DNA from: Betaproteobacteria bacterium
Lineage (GTDB): Bacteria; Pseudomonadota; Gammaproteobacteria; Burkholderiales; Casimicrobiaceae
Direction of reading: 5' to 3'
DNA: 64,000 nt
Assembly (NCBI GenBank): GCA_003153475.1
Contig: PLYT01000008.1
Coordinates: 1-64,000 of the forward strand
Shown: positions 17,393 to 26,969 of the stretch, piece after piece
How positions within the stretch are numbered: the stretch's first letter is position 1
Layout of the letters: every line of letters begins with the position of its first letter
Position numbers and translations under genes: made by a program
Notes under the pieces: generated by a model
Seen by the model: only the letters and a program-made list of their open reading frames with translations
The model's database searches: none
Told to the model about the DNA's origin: nothing

Positions 17393-17581
17393 TTATTTGG
17401 CGGGCGACGCAGGAATGGTTTTTTGCCCCGGGGCTGGGGCCTGCGCCTCGAGCTGCTTTTTGCTGCTCAGCTGCGCACGAAGAATCGCCCACAGCGACAG
17501 CTGCTTGGACGTGCTCATACGGGCAAAGTCGGCGGTGCGTATTTGCGACATGATCAATGCATCATCCTTGTTTTCGAGCAT
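17393..17581 (-). CDS. Doubtful small hypothetical protein
   Basis: A 62-codon frame on the minus strand gives a soluble, mildly amphipathic sequence (DALIMSQIRTADFARMSTSK) with a Pro/Ala-rich end. No domain was recognised and no clear ribosome site was seen. It is listed because the surrounding region has no better candidate. Confidence 0.3.
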   Translation of the reverse strand: MLENKDDALIMSQIRTADFARMSTSKQLSLWAILRAQLSSKKQLEAQAPAPGQKTIPASPAK

Positions 17582-17930
17582 CAGGCGTCCCTCCGCCTCG
17601 ATTAGCGGCGCCGCGGCTTGGCCGCATCGCAGTTCAAGCCAATCCCTTCCGCTTGCCTGACTCCGGCGTTTCGGCCGGCCCCAGGCCTGCGGAATGGGGC
17701 AAGGACACGTTGGGCCGCCTGACTCGCAAGAGACGTTCCACTTTGCCGCCTGGCTACGCTATCAAGCACTTAGTCTTCGGGCCGCCGGCTGCGCACGGGG
17801 GCACCGTAAAATTCATTGACAGATGTGCGGCGGCTCGCGATCGCCAAGGGCCACGGCCGCCGCAGGCGCTGCCGACCGTACTGGCGCGACCTGACCGCTC
17901 CGCCAGAAGTACGTCGTAGATCCTCGATCG
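17582..17930. other. Intergenic region, no gene seen
   Basis: About 350 bases between the doubtful small gene and the end of the hemerythrin gene hold no convincing coding frame on either strand, no hairpin followed by T residues and no recognisable repeat. Confidence 0.5.
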
Positions 17931-18490
17931 CTACGGTTGTCGCTTGGCCCGCTGGCCGTTGCGTTTTTGCATTGCCTGCTGCCTACCAGCCAGCGCTACA
18001 TCGACGAGTGGCTCTTCGCCTCCGAGCTCGGCCTTCCGCGACTCGAGCTGCTGGCCCAACGCGACCAGATCGAAGTCGGCCTTCCTGGCCTTCGAAAAGA
18101 TCGTCGACTCCTCTTCCTGCACATGGTGCTCGACATATTCGGAAAGCACCTTGACGCGCGCTGCGAGCAGTTCGTCGTCCGCGTCGCTGCCCGCGATCTG
18201 CTCGACCAACTCCTTGACGTGACTGTGCTCGACGTTGGCTTCGTCGAGCGCGTCGTCGGCGTCGCTCGCCTCGCGCAGCGCCTGATAGAAGATTTCTTCT
18301 ACGATCTGTGCGTGGATCCGCACGGCGTCGCAGATGGTTTTTGCGACTTGCTGCATGCCGTCGCTATCCTCGTTGTTCTTCAGCTTTTCGAACTGCCGAA
18401 ACAGTTTTTGACTTCGGCGTGGTCGGCCTTCAACAGCTCGAGGGCTGTCTGCGAACGGCGCGTCGTGCGAGCTGCGGTAGTTCCTGGCAT
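17931..18490 (-). pseudogene. Hemerythrin HHE-domain protein with a -1 frameshift in an A-run
   Basis: The frame from ATG 18490 gives LELLKADHAEVKN and then loses sense. From about 18409 the next frame continues (LFRQFEKLKNNEDSDG, then ICDAVRIHAQIVEEIFYQAL, HSHVKELVEQI and EYVEHHVQEEESTIF) to the stop at 17931. Together they make a normal hemerythrin-type protein with the expected His and Glu ligands of a di-iron site. One extra base in the T-run 18405-18409 (A-run on the coding strand) would restore it. A homopolymer is a common place for sequencing error, so the gene may be intact in the cell. Confidence 0.75.
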
Positions 18491-18604
18491 CGGAGTCTCC
18501 ATGACTTGTAGTGTGGTGAAAGCACTGGGGCGCAAGGCGCCGGATCGGTCGACCGGTGCCTCCCCCGCCTGTAGCAGAATTATTCGGTTGGCGCTAATGA
18601 CTTC

Positions 18605-19129
18605 CTATCCGACGCCGTCTGATTTGGCCGTGGGACCATTTCCAAGATGATCCCGCAGCTGATCGAGAAAGCCGCGTTGTCCCGGCAGCAGCTTTTGTCG
18701 CGCGGCCGCAAGCTCGAACCAGCCGGCTCGATCGACTTCGGGAAATTCCCGGCGCTTGCCGGACCGGGGTGGCCATTCGATCGCGAACGTATTGCTGCGA
18801 ATCGATGCGGCGTCGATGTCGCCTCGCACTACCCACGCATGGACGAGCTTGCCGCCGGGCTGCTTCAGCGGCGTCAGCGGCAGCGGCTCACCTTCCAGCG
18901 GCGAGCCCGTTTCCTCGTGAAATTCGGTGTACGCCGTCGCCAGCAAGTCGGCGCCCTCCGTCGCTTCGCCCTTCGGAATCGACCAGGCGCCGTTGTCCTT
19001 GCGCGTCCAGTAGGGACCGCCGGGATGAACCAGGAAAACTTCGACCGTTTGATCACGGACTCGGTACAGAAGAATGCCCGCGCTGATCATCTTTGCCACC
19101 GCTTCAGCGTTTGCAGGTCGCAGCCGCAT
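18605..19129 (-). CDS. Nudix hydrolase-like protein with altered Nudix box
   Basis: This protein of up to 174 residues has the opening SAGILLYRVRDQTVEVFLVH, then GGPYWTRKDNGAWSIPKGE, typical of a Nudix subgroup that hydrolyses nucleoside diphosphate derivatives. The box continues ATEGADLLATAYTEFHEETG. The first conserved Glu is Ala and the Arg of REUXEE is Thr, while the HEETG metal glutamates remain. ATG 19129 and an internal ATG at 19090 (MISAGILL) are both possible; neither has a strong ribosome site. No operon partner is apparent. Catalytic competence is uncertain because of the two replaced positions. Confidence 0.75.
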   Translation of the reverse strand: MRLRPANAEAVAKMISAGILLYRVRDQTVEVFLVHPGGPYWTRKDNGAWSIPKGEATEGADLLATAYTEFHEETGSPLEGEPLPLTPLKQPGGKLVHAWVVRGDIDAASIRSNTFAIEWPPRSGKRREFPEVDRAGWFELAAARQKLLPGQRGFLDQLRDHLGNGPTAKSDGVG

Positions 19130-19791
19130 CGACCGGCAACGCTTCCATTGGTTGCACAGCGGTCGAGATGGGAGGGATCATGACCGGCTGCTCGGCCGTG
19201 GCGACCGACCTTCAGCCGTGCCGCTGCGCAGAATATCGATCGAATCGGCGTGGGTACGCGTGGCCGCTTTTTCTCCGCGACAGAGGCCGCGTAGGTGTGG
19301 TCTTACCATTAAATCAGGAGATGTCCTATAGCCTTCCATGTCGTTGCTCCGCGATAGTCTGTCCGCCGCCGGATCATCGATACGGCATCTAAAAACAGAG
19401 GACTCATGCGATGGCCACGCAAACAAGAAAGCGAAATCATGGGACATGGCAGAACCTTCTGCCGATCAAACTGAATGCGTAAAAGCGCGCCGACTGCGTG
19501 CTTCGCGAGGCCCGATGCGCAGCCAAATCCGGTGGCGTTCGCACGACGCTGGAGCAGGCGGTCGCCGCCGAGATAGAAAGAATGCGCGCACTGCAGGAAA
19601 GCGAAGAGGCCGTTCGCGCATTTCAGGCGGCGACTGAAATTCATATCACTCTATGCAGTTCGGAAACGATCGAGCGCTAGCCATCGTGAATGCGTTGCAA
19701 AAATTACGCTGGATTGTAGAAACGGTCACGACCGCGGATAACGCGACCGTCGTTGTCGCGCGGTAAACAGCGCCTCGGTCTGTACGCCGAG
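19130..19791. other. Gene-poor region with possible degraded small gene
   Basis: About 660 bases have no convincing gene. From ATG 19411 a frame reads 23 codons to TAA, and the same frame resumes to 19680 with a helical stretch (LEQAVAAEIERMRALQES) vaguely like a VapB-type antitoxin. The in-frame stop and weak likeness make this at most a remnant. No toxin partner follows. Confidence 0.35.
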
Positions 19792-19944
19792 TTACAGTCG
19801 GCCCATGACCGCCAGGATGATGAGGATCAGCAACACCAGTCCGAGGCCGCCGCTGGGGTAGTAGCCCCATCCGGCGCTATACGGCCAGGTCGGTAGTGCA
19901 CCGAGCAGAAGGATGATCACCACTATCAGCAATATCGTACGCAT
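19792..19944 (-). CDS. DUF3309 small membrane protein
   Basis: This 50-residue protein begins MRTILLIVVIILLLGALPTW and continues with the PYSAGWGYYPSGGLG loop and a second helix (LVLLILIILAVMG). The LPTWPYSxxWGYxPSGGLG pattern is diagnostic of DUF3309, a widespread family of unknown function that is often stress-associated. The ATG at 19944 has GGAGGCGAAGGC just upstream. It lies about 90 bases after treY on the same strand, so it could be the tail of that operon. Confidence 0.85.
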   Translation of the reverse strand: MRTILLIVVIILLLGALPTWPYSAGWGYYPSGGLGLVLLILIILAVMGRL

Positions 19945-20033
19945 GCCTTCGCCTCCGTTGAGTGATTGTGTGACGAGCCGCGATGAACTCAAGCATGCCG
20001 CGTGCCAATGCCGTCCGCCGATCTTCGCCACAA

Positions 20034-22940
20034 TCAGGGCGCCGCGACGCTCTCGAGCAAAGCTACGGGCAGAGTATCGAACAGCTCGGCAAGCGGCAGA
20101 TACGAGCCCTTGGTCGCCGGCCGGCTGTCCCGCATCGCGCCGGTAAGCGCGTCTCGGCACCTCATCGGCGAGCGCAGCATGACGCGAGTGTCGCCCCAGA
20201 CCTCGCCGCCGAGCGGAGGATGCGTCGCCCGCGCCGTCAGGTCCAGCAGCAGCCTGGGCACGATCGTCAGCACGGTGTCGGTGTCGTGCACGCGCGCGAA
20301 CGCCAAGACGTGCGCGGCGTGCTCGCCGGCGACGGATAGCGCAACGTAGCGGCCGCGCTCGAACAGGCCCGCCCGCCGCGCGCGCAGCGCCAGTGCCCGC
20401 CAGATGACATAGAGCTTCAGCCGTCCGTCGTCGAGCGAATCGAACAGGTCCCGCGCTTGCGCGACGTGCGGTCCGCCGGGTTCGAACGAACGCTGCAACT
20501 GTTGCAGCATCGTGCTCCGCCTGGCGTAGTCGACGGCGCGCCGGTTGTCAGGATCGACCAGGCTGAAATCCCACAACTCGTTGCCCTGATAGATGTCGGG
20601 AACGCCTGGCGAGGTGAGCTTGAGCAGCGTTTGCGCGAGGCTGTTGCACAGGCCGCAGCGCGCGACCAGGGCGTGCAGCGTGCGGAATTCCTGCAGGAAC
20701 GGATTGGGCTCGAGGCGGCCGAGCAGGCCGTCGATGAATGCGGCCAGCGCGGTTTCGTAGGCGTCGTCGGGACGGATCCAGCTGCTGTGGACCTTGGCCT
20801 CGCGCACCGCCTTGCGCATGTATACCTGCACGCGCTGGCGGAGAGCGTCGAGCTCGCTTTCATCCGGCTGGGCGGGGGGCCAGATGCCGAGCAACGTCTG
20901 ATAAAGCAGGTACTGGTCGTTGCGATCAGGCGCCGGAAGATCTTGCAACCGCGTCTCGTACCGCTTGTTGAGCCGCGCCCATCGCCGCAATGCGAGCCGC
21001 CACATCGCAGGCATCTCGCTCAGGACGGCGATGCGGACGCGAACGTCTTCCGATCGCTTGTTGTCATGGGTGGACGTCGCCAGCATTTCGCCAGGCCAGT
21101 CGCGCTGGCGTTCCTGCGCCGCGGCATGAAAGGCGGCGACGGTGACGCCGAACCGCCGGGGATCGCCGCCGACCTCGTTGAGCGCGACCAGCCGATGGTA
21201 GACATAGAAACTCGTGTCTTCCATGGCCTTCGCCATGACCGGCGCGGTGAACTGCTGCAGGCGGCGCGCGAAGCGATTGATGTCGGCGCGCAATGGCGGC
21301 GTGGCAGCGGCAAGCGTACCCGTCAGGACGCCGCGAAGGAAGTCGAAAGCAAGAGGATCGGGGGCCGGACGCCAATGCCGGGCGATCGCCAGCGCCCAGT
21401 CGATGTAACGCAGATCTGTCGCACCGGGACCGTGATCGTCGATGTAAGTGCGGTAGACGGGGAGCGCCGCGGTGTAGAGCATCAAGGTGCGGCGCAGGCC
21501 GTTGAACGTCAGGTCGCGCGTATTGCGATCGGCCTCGGCGATGCGGGTCAGTGCGTGCGCAAGGAGGTTCAGGTCGGAAGCGAGCGTGCCCGTCATGATC
21601 AGCAGTTTCGCTTCTCGCAGGATTTTGTCGAAGTCGGCCCGCGCGCCGATAAAAGCGGCGTAGGCGCGGTCGAAGCGCGACTTGGCCGCGCCGTCGACCC
21701 ACAGGCCGCCGACCAGGTTGGCGAAGCGGTAGCCGGTCGTTCCCTGGACCGGCCAGTCTGCGGGTAGCGCTTCGTGCTCGGCAAGGATCTTTTCGACGAC
21801 GGTATAGAGTGCGCTCACCGGCGGCGGCCTGCCGCGGTGCGCTTGCGCTGCCGCGCCCGGAGGCAGCGCGGCGCGGACGGCGGCCTTCAGCCTTTCCAGA
21901 TAGGCTTTCGGGTCGTACAGGCCGTCGGGATGATCGATCCGAAGCGCGTCGACCTTGCGCTCCGCCACCAGCCGCAGCACCAGCCGATGCGAGTCGGCGA
22001 AGACCTGCGGATCCTCGGTGCGGAGCGCGGCGAGCTCGTTGATGTCGAAGAAACGGCGGTAGTTGATGTCGTCCGCCGCGACGCGCCAACTGGTCAGCCG
22101 GTACGGCTGTGCCTCGAGAAGGGCGTGCAGCGCATCGAAGCTGGCCGCATCGGCGGGCCGGCCGTTCAGGCGGGCCACCGCGTCGGCGATGCGCTCCCCG
22201 ATGGTTTTCGCACCGGCCACTAGCGTCGCGAGCTCCCGTTTCAGGCGCTCCTTGTCGCGCTCACGGCGCGCCATGCTGCGCCCCGTTGCGCCGTCATAGG
22301 CCGGCAGCGCTGCGAACGCGCTCGCCAGCTCGACCAGGCGATGCGCGGCGTCGTCGCCGGCCGGGCCGTCCCCCGGAGGCAGGGCATTGCGCAGGATGCG
22401 AGGATAGGAGCGCGGGTCGATCGGGAAGCGATGGTGGGAATAGTGAACGCTGAATTCGCCCGACGCCGAATCGAATTCGAGCTTCAGCTCGCCGCGGAGC
22501 AGCACTTCGCCGTAGTTGTCGCCCAGCACGGGGACCAGTACCTTGCCCGAAAGTGCGCCCAGCGGCGGCGTCCAGTCGATATCGAAGTATCCGGCGTACT
22601 TGGAGGCACGGCCGTTCTCCAGCACGTCGAGCCACCAGGGGTTGTCACCGCCCATGACGCCCATGTGATTGGGCACGATGTCGGCCATCTGGCCCATGCC
22701 GTGCGCGGCGAGCGCCGCGGCGAGTGCTGCGAACTCATCTTCGCTGCCGAGCTCCGGATTGAGCTGCGAATGGTCGACGATATCGTAGCCGTGCGTGCTT
22801 CCAGGCCGGGCCTTGAGCCAGGGCGAAAGGTAGACGTGGCTGATCCCCAGCTCGGCCAGATACGGGACCAGGGCGGTGGCGTCGGCAAATCCGAAATCGC
22901 GATGCAGCTGCAGGCGATAGGTGGCTCGCGGGATAATCAT
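20034..22940 (-). CDS. treY: Malto-oligosyltrehalose synthase (GH13)
   Basis: TreY (968 residues) rearranges the reducing end of an alpha-1,4-glucan into a terminal trehalosyl unit. The N-terminus PRATYRLQLHRDFGFADA is characteristic, as is VNYRRFFDINELAALR. The GH13 nucleophile region is VDALRIDHPDGLYDP. The length is normal for TreY, with its long inserted helical region. The ATG at 22940 overlaps the malQ stop as ATGA. It is the last of seven genes in the cluster and acts with TreZ, which releases free trehalose. Confidence 0.95.
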   Translation of the reverse strand: MIIPRATYRLQLHRDFGFADATALVPYLAELGISHVYLSPWLKARPGSTHGYDIVDHSQLNPELGSEDEFAALAAALAAHGMGQMADIVPNHMGVMGGDNPWWLDVLENGRASKYAGYFDIDWTPPLGALSGKVLVPVLGDNYGEVLLRGELKLEFDSASGEFSVHYSHHRFPIDPRSYPRILRNALPPGDGPAGDDAAHRLVELASAFAALPAYDGATGRSMARRERDKERLKRELATLVAGAKTIGERIADAVARLNGRPADAASFDALHALLEAQPYRLTSWRVAADDINYRRFFDINELAALRTEDPQVFADSHRLVLRLVAERKVDALRIDHPDGLYDPKAYLERLKAAVRAALPPGAAAQAHRGRPPPVSALYTVVEKILAEHEALPADWPVQGTTGYRFANLVGGLWVDGAAKSRFDRAYAAFIGARADFDKILREAKLLIMTGTLASDLNLLAHALTRIAEADRNTRDLTFNGLRRTLMLYTAALPVYRTYIDDHGPGATDLRYIDWALAIARHWRPAPDPLAFDFLRGVLTGTLAAATPPLRADINRFARRLQQFTAPVMAKAMEDTSFYVYHRLVALNEVGGDPRRFGVTVAAFHAAAQERQRDWPGEMLATSTHDNKRSEDVRVRIAVLSEMPAMWRLALRRWARLNKRYETRLQDLPAPDRNDQYLLYQTLLGIWPPAQPDESELDALRQRVQVYMRKAVREAKVHSSWIRPDDAYETALAAFIDGLLGRLEPNPFLQEFRTLHALVARCGLCNSLAQTLLKLTSPGVPDIYQGNELWDFSLVDPDNRRAVDYARRSTMLQQLQRSFEPGGPHVAQARDLFDSLDDGRLKLYVIWRALALRARRAGLFERGRYVALSVAGEHAAHVLAFARVHDTDTVLTIVPRLLLDLTARATHPPLGGEVWGDTRVMLRSPMRCRDALTGAMRDSRPATKGSYLPLAELFDTLPVALLESVAAP

Positions 22941-25144
22941 CCCGAGTCGCCGCCGGCCGACGCGCCGTCGCCGTCAGCCTGATTTGACCGACGGGGCCGT
23001 TCCTTGCTCAGCATCCGCGCGAGCGAGGCGAAGCGCCGGTTCGACGTCCAGGATTCGAGCGGAATGTTGAGCTTGCGCCGCCAGTTCGGATATTGGTCCT
23101 CGGTGGTGCTCGGCAGGTTCATCTGCATGTCCTGTCCGAACACGTCTTCGAGTTGCACCGCCATGACCATCGACGGCGTGCGGGCCAGAAAGCAGTGCAC
23201 GGCGAGCATCAAATCGACCGTCATCCGTCGCGGCGTATGTGTGGCGGCGAGGACGCCGGCGTGCTCGAGCGCGCGCAGCAGCCGTTCCCGGTCGCGTACC
23301 CGCAGCGCGAGTTCCGCCGCACGGCTGTCGTCGTCGGGGAACATCCGCAGCCGCGTCCGCGCCGCGATGTCGCGTCCGGCCCAGAAACCGGCCAGCGTCG
23401 GTAGGTCATGCGTGCCCACCGTGACCAGCGCCTGGAGCGGATATTTTTCGGGCGGCGCGAATTCGCCGTCGGCGGTGCGTTCGAAATACAAGGGCCGATA
23501 CGACAGCACGCCCGCGCCGGCGAGGGCTGCGCGCACGCCCGGCGCGATCGTTCCCAAGTCCTCGCCGATGACGAGGCAACGATTGCGCTGGCTTTCCAGT
23601 GCGACGATGCCCAGGAGTTCGGGAAACGGGTACGCGACGTAGGCCCCGTCGGCCGGCGCCATCCCCGCGGGCACCCAGAACAGGCGCATCAATGCCATCA
23701 CGTGATCGATGCGTAGCGCGCCGGCACACCGCATCGACGCGCGCAGGGCGGTGACAAACGGTGCGTAGCCCTCCGCCTGCAGGCGACGCGGCAGCATCGG
23801 CGGCAAGCCCCAGTCCTGTCCCTTCAGGTTGAATCCATCCGGCGGCGCGCCGATATGCATGTCCGGCGCATACACAGCGGCCTGGCTCCAGGTTTCCGCA
23901 CCGCCCGCGTCTGCGCCGACGGCGAAATCGGCGTACAGGCCGATACCGAGCCCGCAGGCGCGGGCCTCGTCGCTTGCGGCGGCGAGCTGGAGCTCTGCCT
24001 GCCACTGCAGGTACTGAAAGTATTCGGCGCGATCGGCGTGCCGGCGATAAAGCTCCTCGTCGCCGGCGGCCGACGGCGGCCGACACTCAGCCGGCCAGGC
24101 CGGCCATCCGGCCGGAGTGCCCGTGGTTGCGGTGAGGTACTCCTGCAGCGCGTCGAAGAAGCCGTGCAGCTTGAGCGCCGCGCCGCGCCTTCCCTGAAAT
24201 TCGCGGAAGGCGCGCCCGCGCTCGCCCGGATTCGTGCCCAGTTCGTGCGCCCGAAACCGGTCGAACAGCAGCGTGAGTATTTCGAATTTCAATCGTGCGA
24301 CCCCGCCGTAGTCGACATGGTCGAACGCGCGCAAGCGGGCGAGCGTGCTCTGGAAGGCCTGACTGTAGACGCGCGCGCGGGCCGGCTTGCAGTGGAGGAA
24401 ATCGTCGACCGCCTCGACGTCGATATAGAGCACGTTCAGCGCGGCGCGATTCGATGGGCTGTAGGGACTCGCGGCGTCGGGCCGGCACGGAAACAGCGCG
24501 TGCAGCGGATTCATGCCGACGAAATCGGCGCCGACCACGGCCGCGACGGCGACGGCGTTGCGCAAGTCGGTAAAGTCGCCGATACCCCAGTTGCGATGCG
24601 AGCGCAGCGCGTAAAGCTGCAGTGCCAGGCCCCAGATCCGGACGCCACCGGCGAGGAGCGGCGGCGTGTAGCAACGCGACGGCGTGACGATAAGCTGCGA
24701 CGACGCCAGCAGCGCGTGCGTCGCGTGATCGCGCAGCGTCAGCCGGTGGTAGCCGCTGGTCGGCGGCAGCGGGATGGCGAGCGCACTCTCACGATCGCTG
24801 CCGGAGCCTGTCGCCGGCGCAACGACGCCTTCGAGGTTTTGGCCGGTTTCCAGATCGATGCGCCAGTCGACCAGCGTCAGCGCGTCGGAGGAAGGCAGTT
24901 GCAGCGCGACTTGGCCGGCGCGCTCGTCGGCGACGATAACCGGCGGCGGCGCGATGCTTGCGCCGGTATCGGATGCGCCCTCCAAGGCATCGTTGCCCGC
25001 CCCCCCGGCGTCGACGCCCATCGCACGCAGGAGCGCGAGCTTCGCCTCGTCCGGCGTCCGGCGCGCGGCGCCCAACGCATCCTCGTAGCCCGTCGCAATG
25101 CCGTAGCGCTCGCACAAGTGCTCGAGCGTCGCGCCGTCACGCAT
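22937..25144 (-). CDS. malQ: 4-alpha-glucanotransferase (amylomaltase, GH77)
   Basis: The 735-residue MalQ moves alpha-1,4-glucan chains between acceptors and recycles short maltodextrins. It has an N-terminal region of about 140 residues, then the GH77 barrel with WGIGDFTDLRN, the nucleophile in GALRIDHVMALMRLFW, the acid/base Glu in VIGEDLGTIAPGVR and VGTHDLPTLAGFW. The frame is open upstream, but residues before [10 protein letters not shown] are out-of-family and overlap treZ. The ATG at 25144 (8-base overlap with treZ) is preferred; an ATG at 25156 is possible. TreY follows by an ATGA overlap. Confidence 0.94.
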   Translation of the reverse strand: MRDGATLEHLCERYGIATGYEDALGAARRTPDEAKLALLRAMGVDAGGAGNDALEGASDTGASIAPPPVIVADERAGQVALQLPSSDALTLVDWRIDLETGQNLEGVVAPATGSGSDRESALAIPLPPTSGYHRLTLRDHATHALLASSQLIVTPSRCYTPPLLAGGVRIWGLALQLYALRSHRNWGIGDFTDLRNAVAVAAVVGADFVGMNPLHALFPCRPDAASPYSPSNRAALNVLYIDVEAVDDFLHCKPARARVYSQAFQSTLARLRAFDHVDYGGVARLKFEILTLLFDRFRAHELGTNPGERGRAFREFQGRRGAALKLHGFFDALQEYLTATTGTPAGWPAWPAECRPPSAAGDEELYRRHADRAEYFQYLQWQAELQLAAASDEARACGLGIGLYADFAVGADAGGAETWSQAAVYAPDMHIGAPPDGFNLKGQDWGLPPMLPRRLQAEGYAPFVTALRASMRCAGALRIDHVMALMRLFWVPAGMAPADGAYVAYPFPELLGIVALESQRNRCLVIGEDLGTIAPGVRAALAGAGVLSYRPLYFERTADGEFAPPEKYPLQALVTVGTHDLPTLAGFWAGRDIAARTRLRMFPDDDSRAAELALRVRDRERLLRALEHAGVLAATHTPRRMTVDLMLAVHCFLARTPSMVMAVQLEDVFGQDMQMNLPSTTEDQYPNWRRKLNIPLESWTSNRRFASLARMLSKERPRRSNQADGDGASAGGDSG

Positions 25145-26969
25145 TGCCGGGACCATTCGCACGGTCGACCGCCAGCAGCCAGGTCGCCGACCATGGCGAG
25201 GCCAATGCGTGTGCCGCGGTCTCGCCGGTCGTGTACACGACTTGCCCCGGTGGCAGAACTGTCTCGGTGTCGGGCACGCCGCCCAGGTTGGCGAACAGCA
25301 GCAGACGCGCGCCATCATCGGTTGGCCAGTACCCGGCCACGCTGCGCGCACCGGTGAGGATGAACCCGCAGCGCCGACTGTCGAGCTTGGCCAAGAGAGG
25401 AATCACGACCTCGCGCCGAATCCGCAAAAGCTCGCGATAGCGGTCGAGCCAGCTCGCGTGTTCCGGGGCGGCGCGGCAGGCCCAGTCGAGCTTGCTTCGA
25501 TCGAACGTCGACGGCGCCTGCGGATCGGGAATCGTCGCGGCGGCGGCCGTATCGGCAAAGCGGCTGAAGCGCGCGAACTCCTCGAGCCTGCCCGCGCGCA
25601 CGGCCGAGGCAAGCGGCGGATCGAAGTCGCAGAAGTACAGAAACGGCGTCGTCGCGCCGAACTCCTCGCCCATGAACAACAGCGGCGGCGAGGGCGCGAG
25701 CAAAACGATTCCGACCGCGGCAGCCAGCGGCGCCGGCTCGGCGAGCGCCGTCAGCCGTTGGCCCAAAGCGCGGTTGCCGACTTGGTCATGGTTCTGCAGG
25801 AACGAGACGAATGCCGTCAGCGGCAGTCCCGCCGTCGAGCTGCCGCGACTCCGCCCGCGCAGCACAGAATGCTCGCCCTGATAGGCGAAACCGGACGTCA
25901 GGCAACGGCCCAGATGCTCGACCGGCGCGTCCGCATAATCGACGTAGTAGCCGTCGCGCTCACCAGTCAGGCTGGTGTGCAGGCTGTGGTGGATGTCGTC
26001 GTTCCACTGCGCCGTGTAACGACGGACGGCGCCGTCGTCGCCGCGGGCCAGGAAGCCGACCGCGTTGTCGTCGTTCTCCAGGACAAGGTGCACCTGCCGT
26101 CCACCGGCGCATCGGCGTCGCACGGTTGCCGCGAGCTCGTCGAGGAAATGCGGCGTCGAATCGTCGCGAATCGCGTGCACCGCGTCCAGGCGCAAGCCGT
26201 CGAAATGAAATTCGTCGAGCCAGTACAGCGCGTTGTCGATAAAGAAATCGCGCACGACGCGGCTGTCGAAATTGATCGCGTGGCCCCATGGCGTGCGGTG
26301 GCGCGAGGTGAAGAACTGCGGTGCGTAGCGGGGCAGGTAGTTGCCGACGGGGCCGAAATGGTTGTAGACGACGTCGAGGAATACCATCAGACCGCGACGG
26401 TGGGCCGCGAGCACCAGTTGCTTCAACGCCGCGGGCGTGCCGTAGACAGCGTCGGGGGCGAACGGCAGAACGCCGTCGTAACCCCACCCGCGTGCGCCGT
26501 GGAAGTCGGCGATCGGCATCAGCTCCAGTGCGGTCACGCCCAGGTCGCACAGGTGGTCCAGCTTCGCCTCGATCGCGGTGAACGTGCCCTCGCGGGTGAA
26601 GGTTCCGACATGCAGCTCGTAGATGACCGCCTCGTCCCAGTGCCGGCCGACCCAGTCCTCGTCGTCCCAGTCGACGTCGAATGGATCGACGACGGCGCTC
26701 GGTCCGTCGACGTCCTGCGGGTTCTGCCGCGATGCCGGATCAGGCACCGAAATCTCGTCGTCGATCCGGTAGCGATAGAGCGTGTCGGGCGCCGCTTCCC
26801 GGGTCGTTAGCTCGAACCAGCCGTCCGACGCCCCTGCAAGCGGCAATGGATGCGGTGTCCCGTCGAGACACAAGCCGACGTCGCGAGCGCCGGGCGCCCA
26901 GAGGCGGAAGCGCACGGCACCATCATCGAGTACCGTCGCCCCGAAACCCATCTCATGCCGGCGTTTCAT
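25137..26969 (-). CDS. treZ: Malto-oligosyltrehalose trehalohydrolase (GH13)
   Basis: TreZ (610 residues) cleaves the alpha-1,4 bond next to the trehalosyl unit made by TreY and releases trehalose. The start [11 protein letters not shown], kept by ATG 26969, matches the conserved RRHxMPFGA opening and is followed by an N-terminal beta-sandwich ([19 protein letters not shown]). The GH13 core has [11 protein letters not shown], the nucleophile in [10 protein letters not shown] and a [10 protein letters not shown] motif. It overlaps glgX by 17 bases and malQ by 8. Confidence 0.94.
   Translation of the reverse strand: MKRRHEMGFGATVLDDGAVRFRLWAPGARDVGLCLDGTPHPLPLAGASDGWFELTTREAAPDTLYRYRIDDEISVPDPASRQNPQDVDGPSAVVDPFDVDWDDEDWVGRHWDEAVIYELHVGTFTREGTFTAIEAKLDHLCDLGVTALELMPIADFHGARGWGYDGVLPFAPDAVYGTPAALKQLVLAAHRRGLMVFLDVVYNHFGPVGNYLPRYAPQFFTSRHRTPWGHAINFDSRVVRDFFIDNALYWLDEFHFDGLRLDAVHAIRDDSTPHFLDELAATVRRRCAGGRQVHLVLENDDNAVGFLARGDDGAVRRYTAQWNDDIHHSLHTSLTGERDGYYVDYADAPVEHLGRCLTSGFAYQGEHSVLRGRSRGSSTAGLPLTAFVSFLQNHDQVGNRALGQRLTALAEPAPLAAAVGIVLLAPSPPLLFMGEEFGATTPFLYFCDFDPPLASAVRAGRLEEFARFSRFADTAAAATIPDPQAPSTFDRSKLDWACRAAPEHASWLDRYRELLRIRREVVIPLLAKLDSRRCGFILTGARSVAGYWPTDDGARLLLFANLGGVPDTETVLPPGQVVYTTGETAAHALASPWSATWLLAVDRANGPGNA

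Noticed and set aside
19411..19680. Possible VapB-like antitoxin
   Set aside because: It contains an in-frame TAA at 19480, lacks a start close to the helical part and has no toxin partner.
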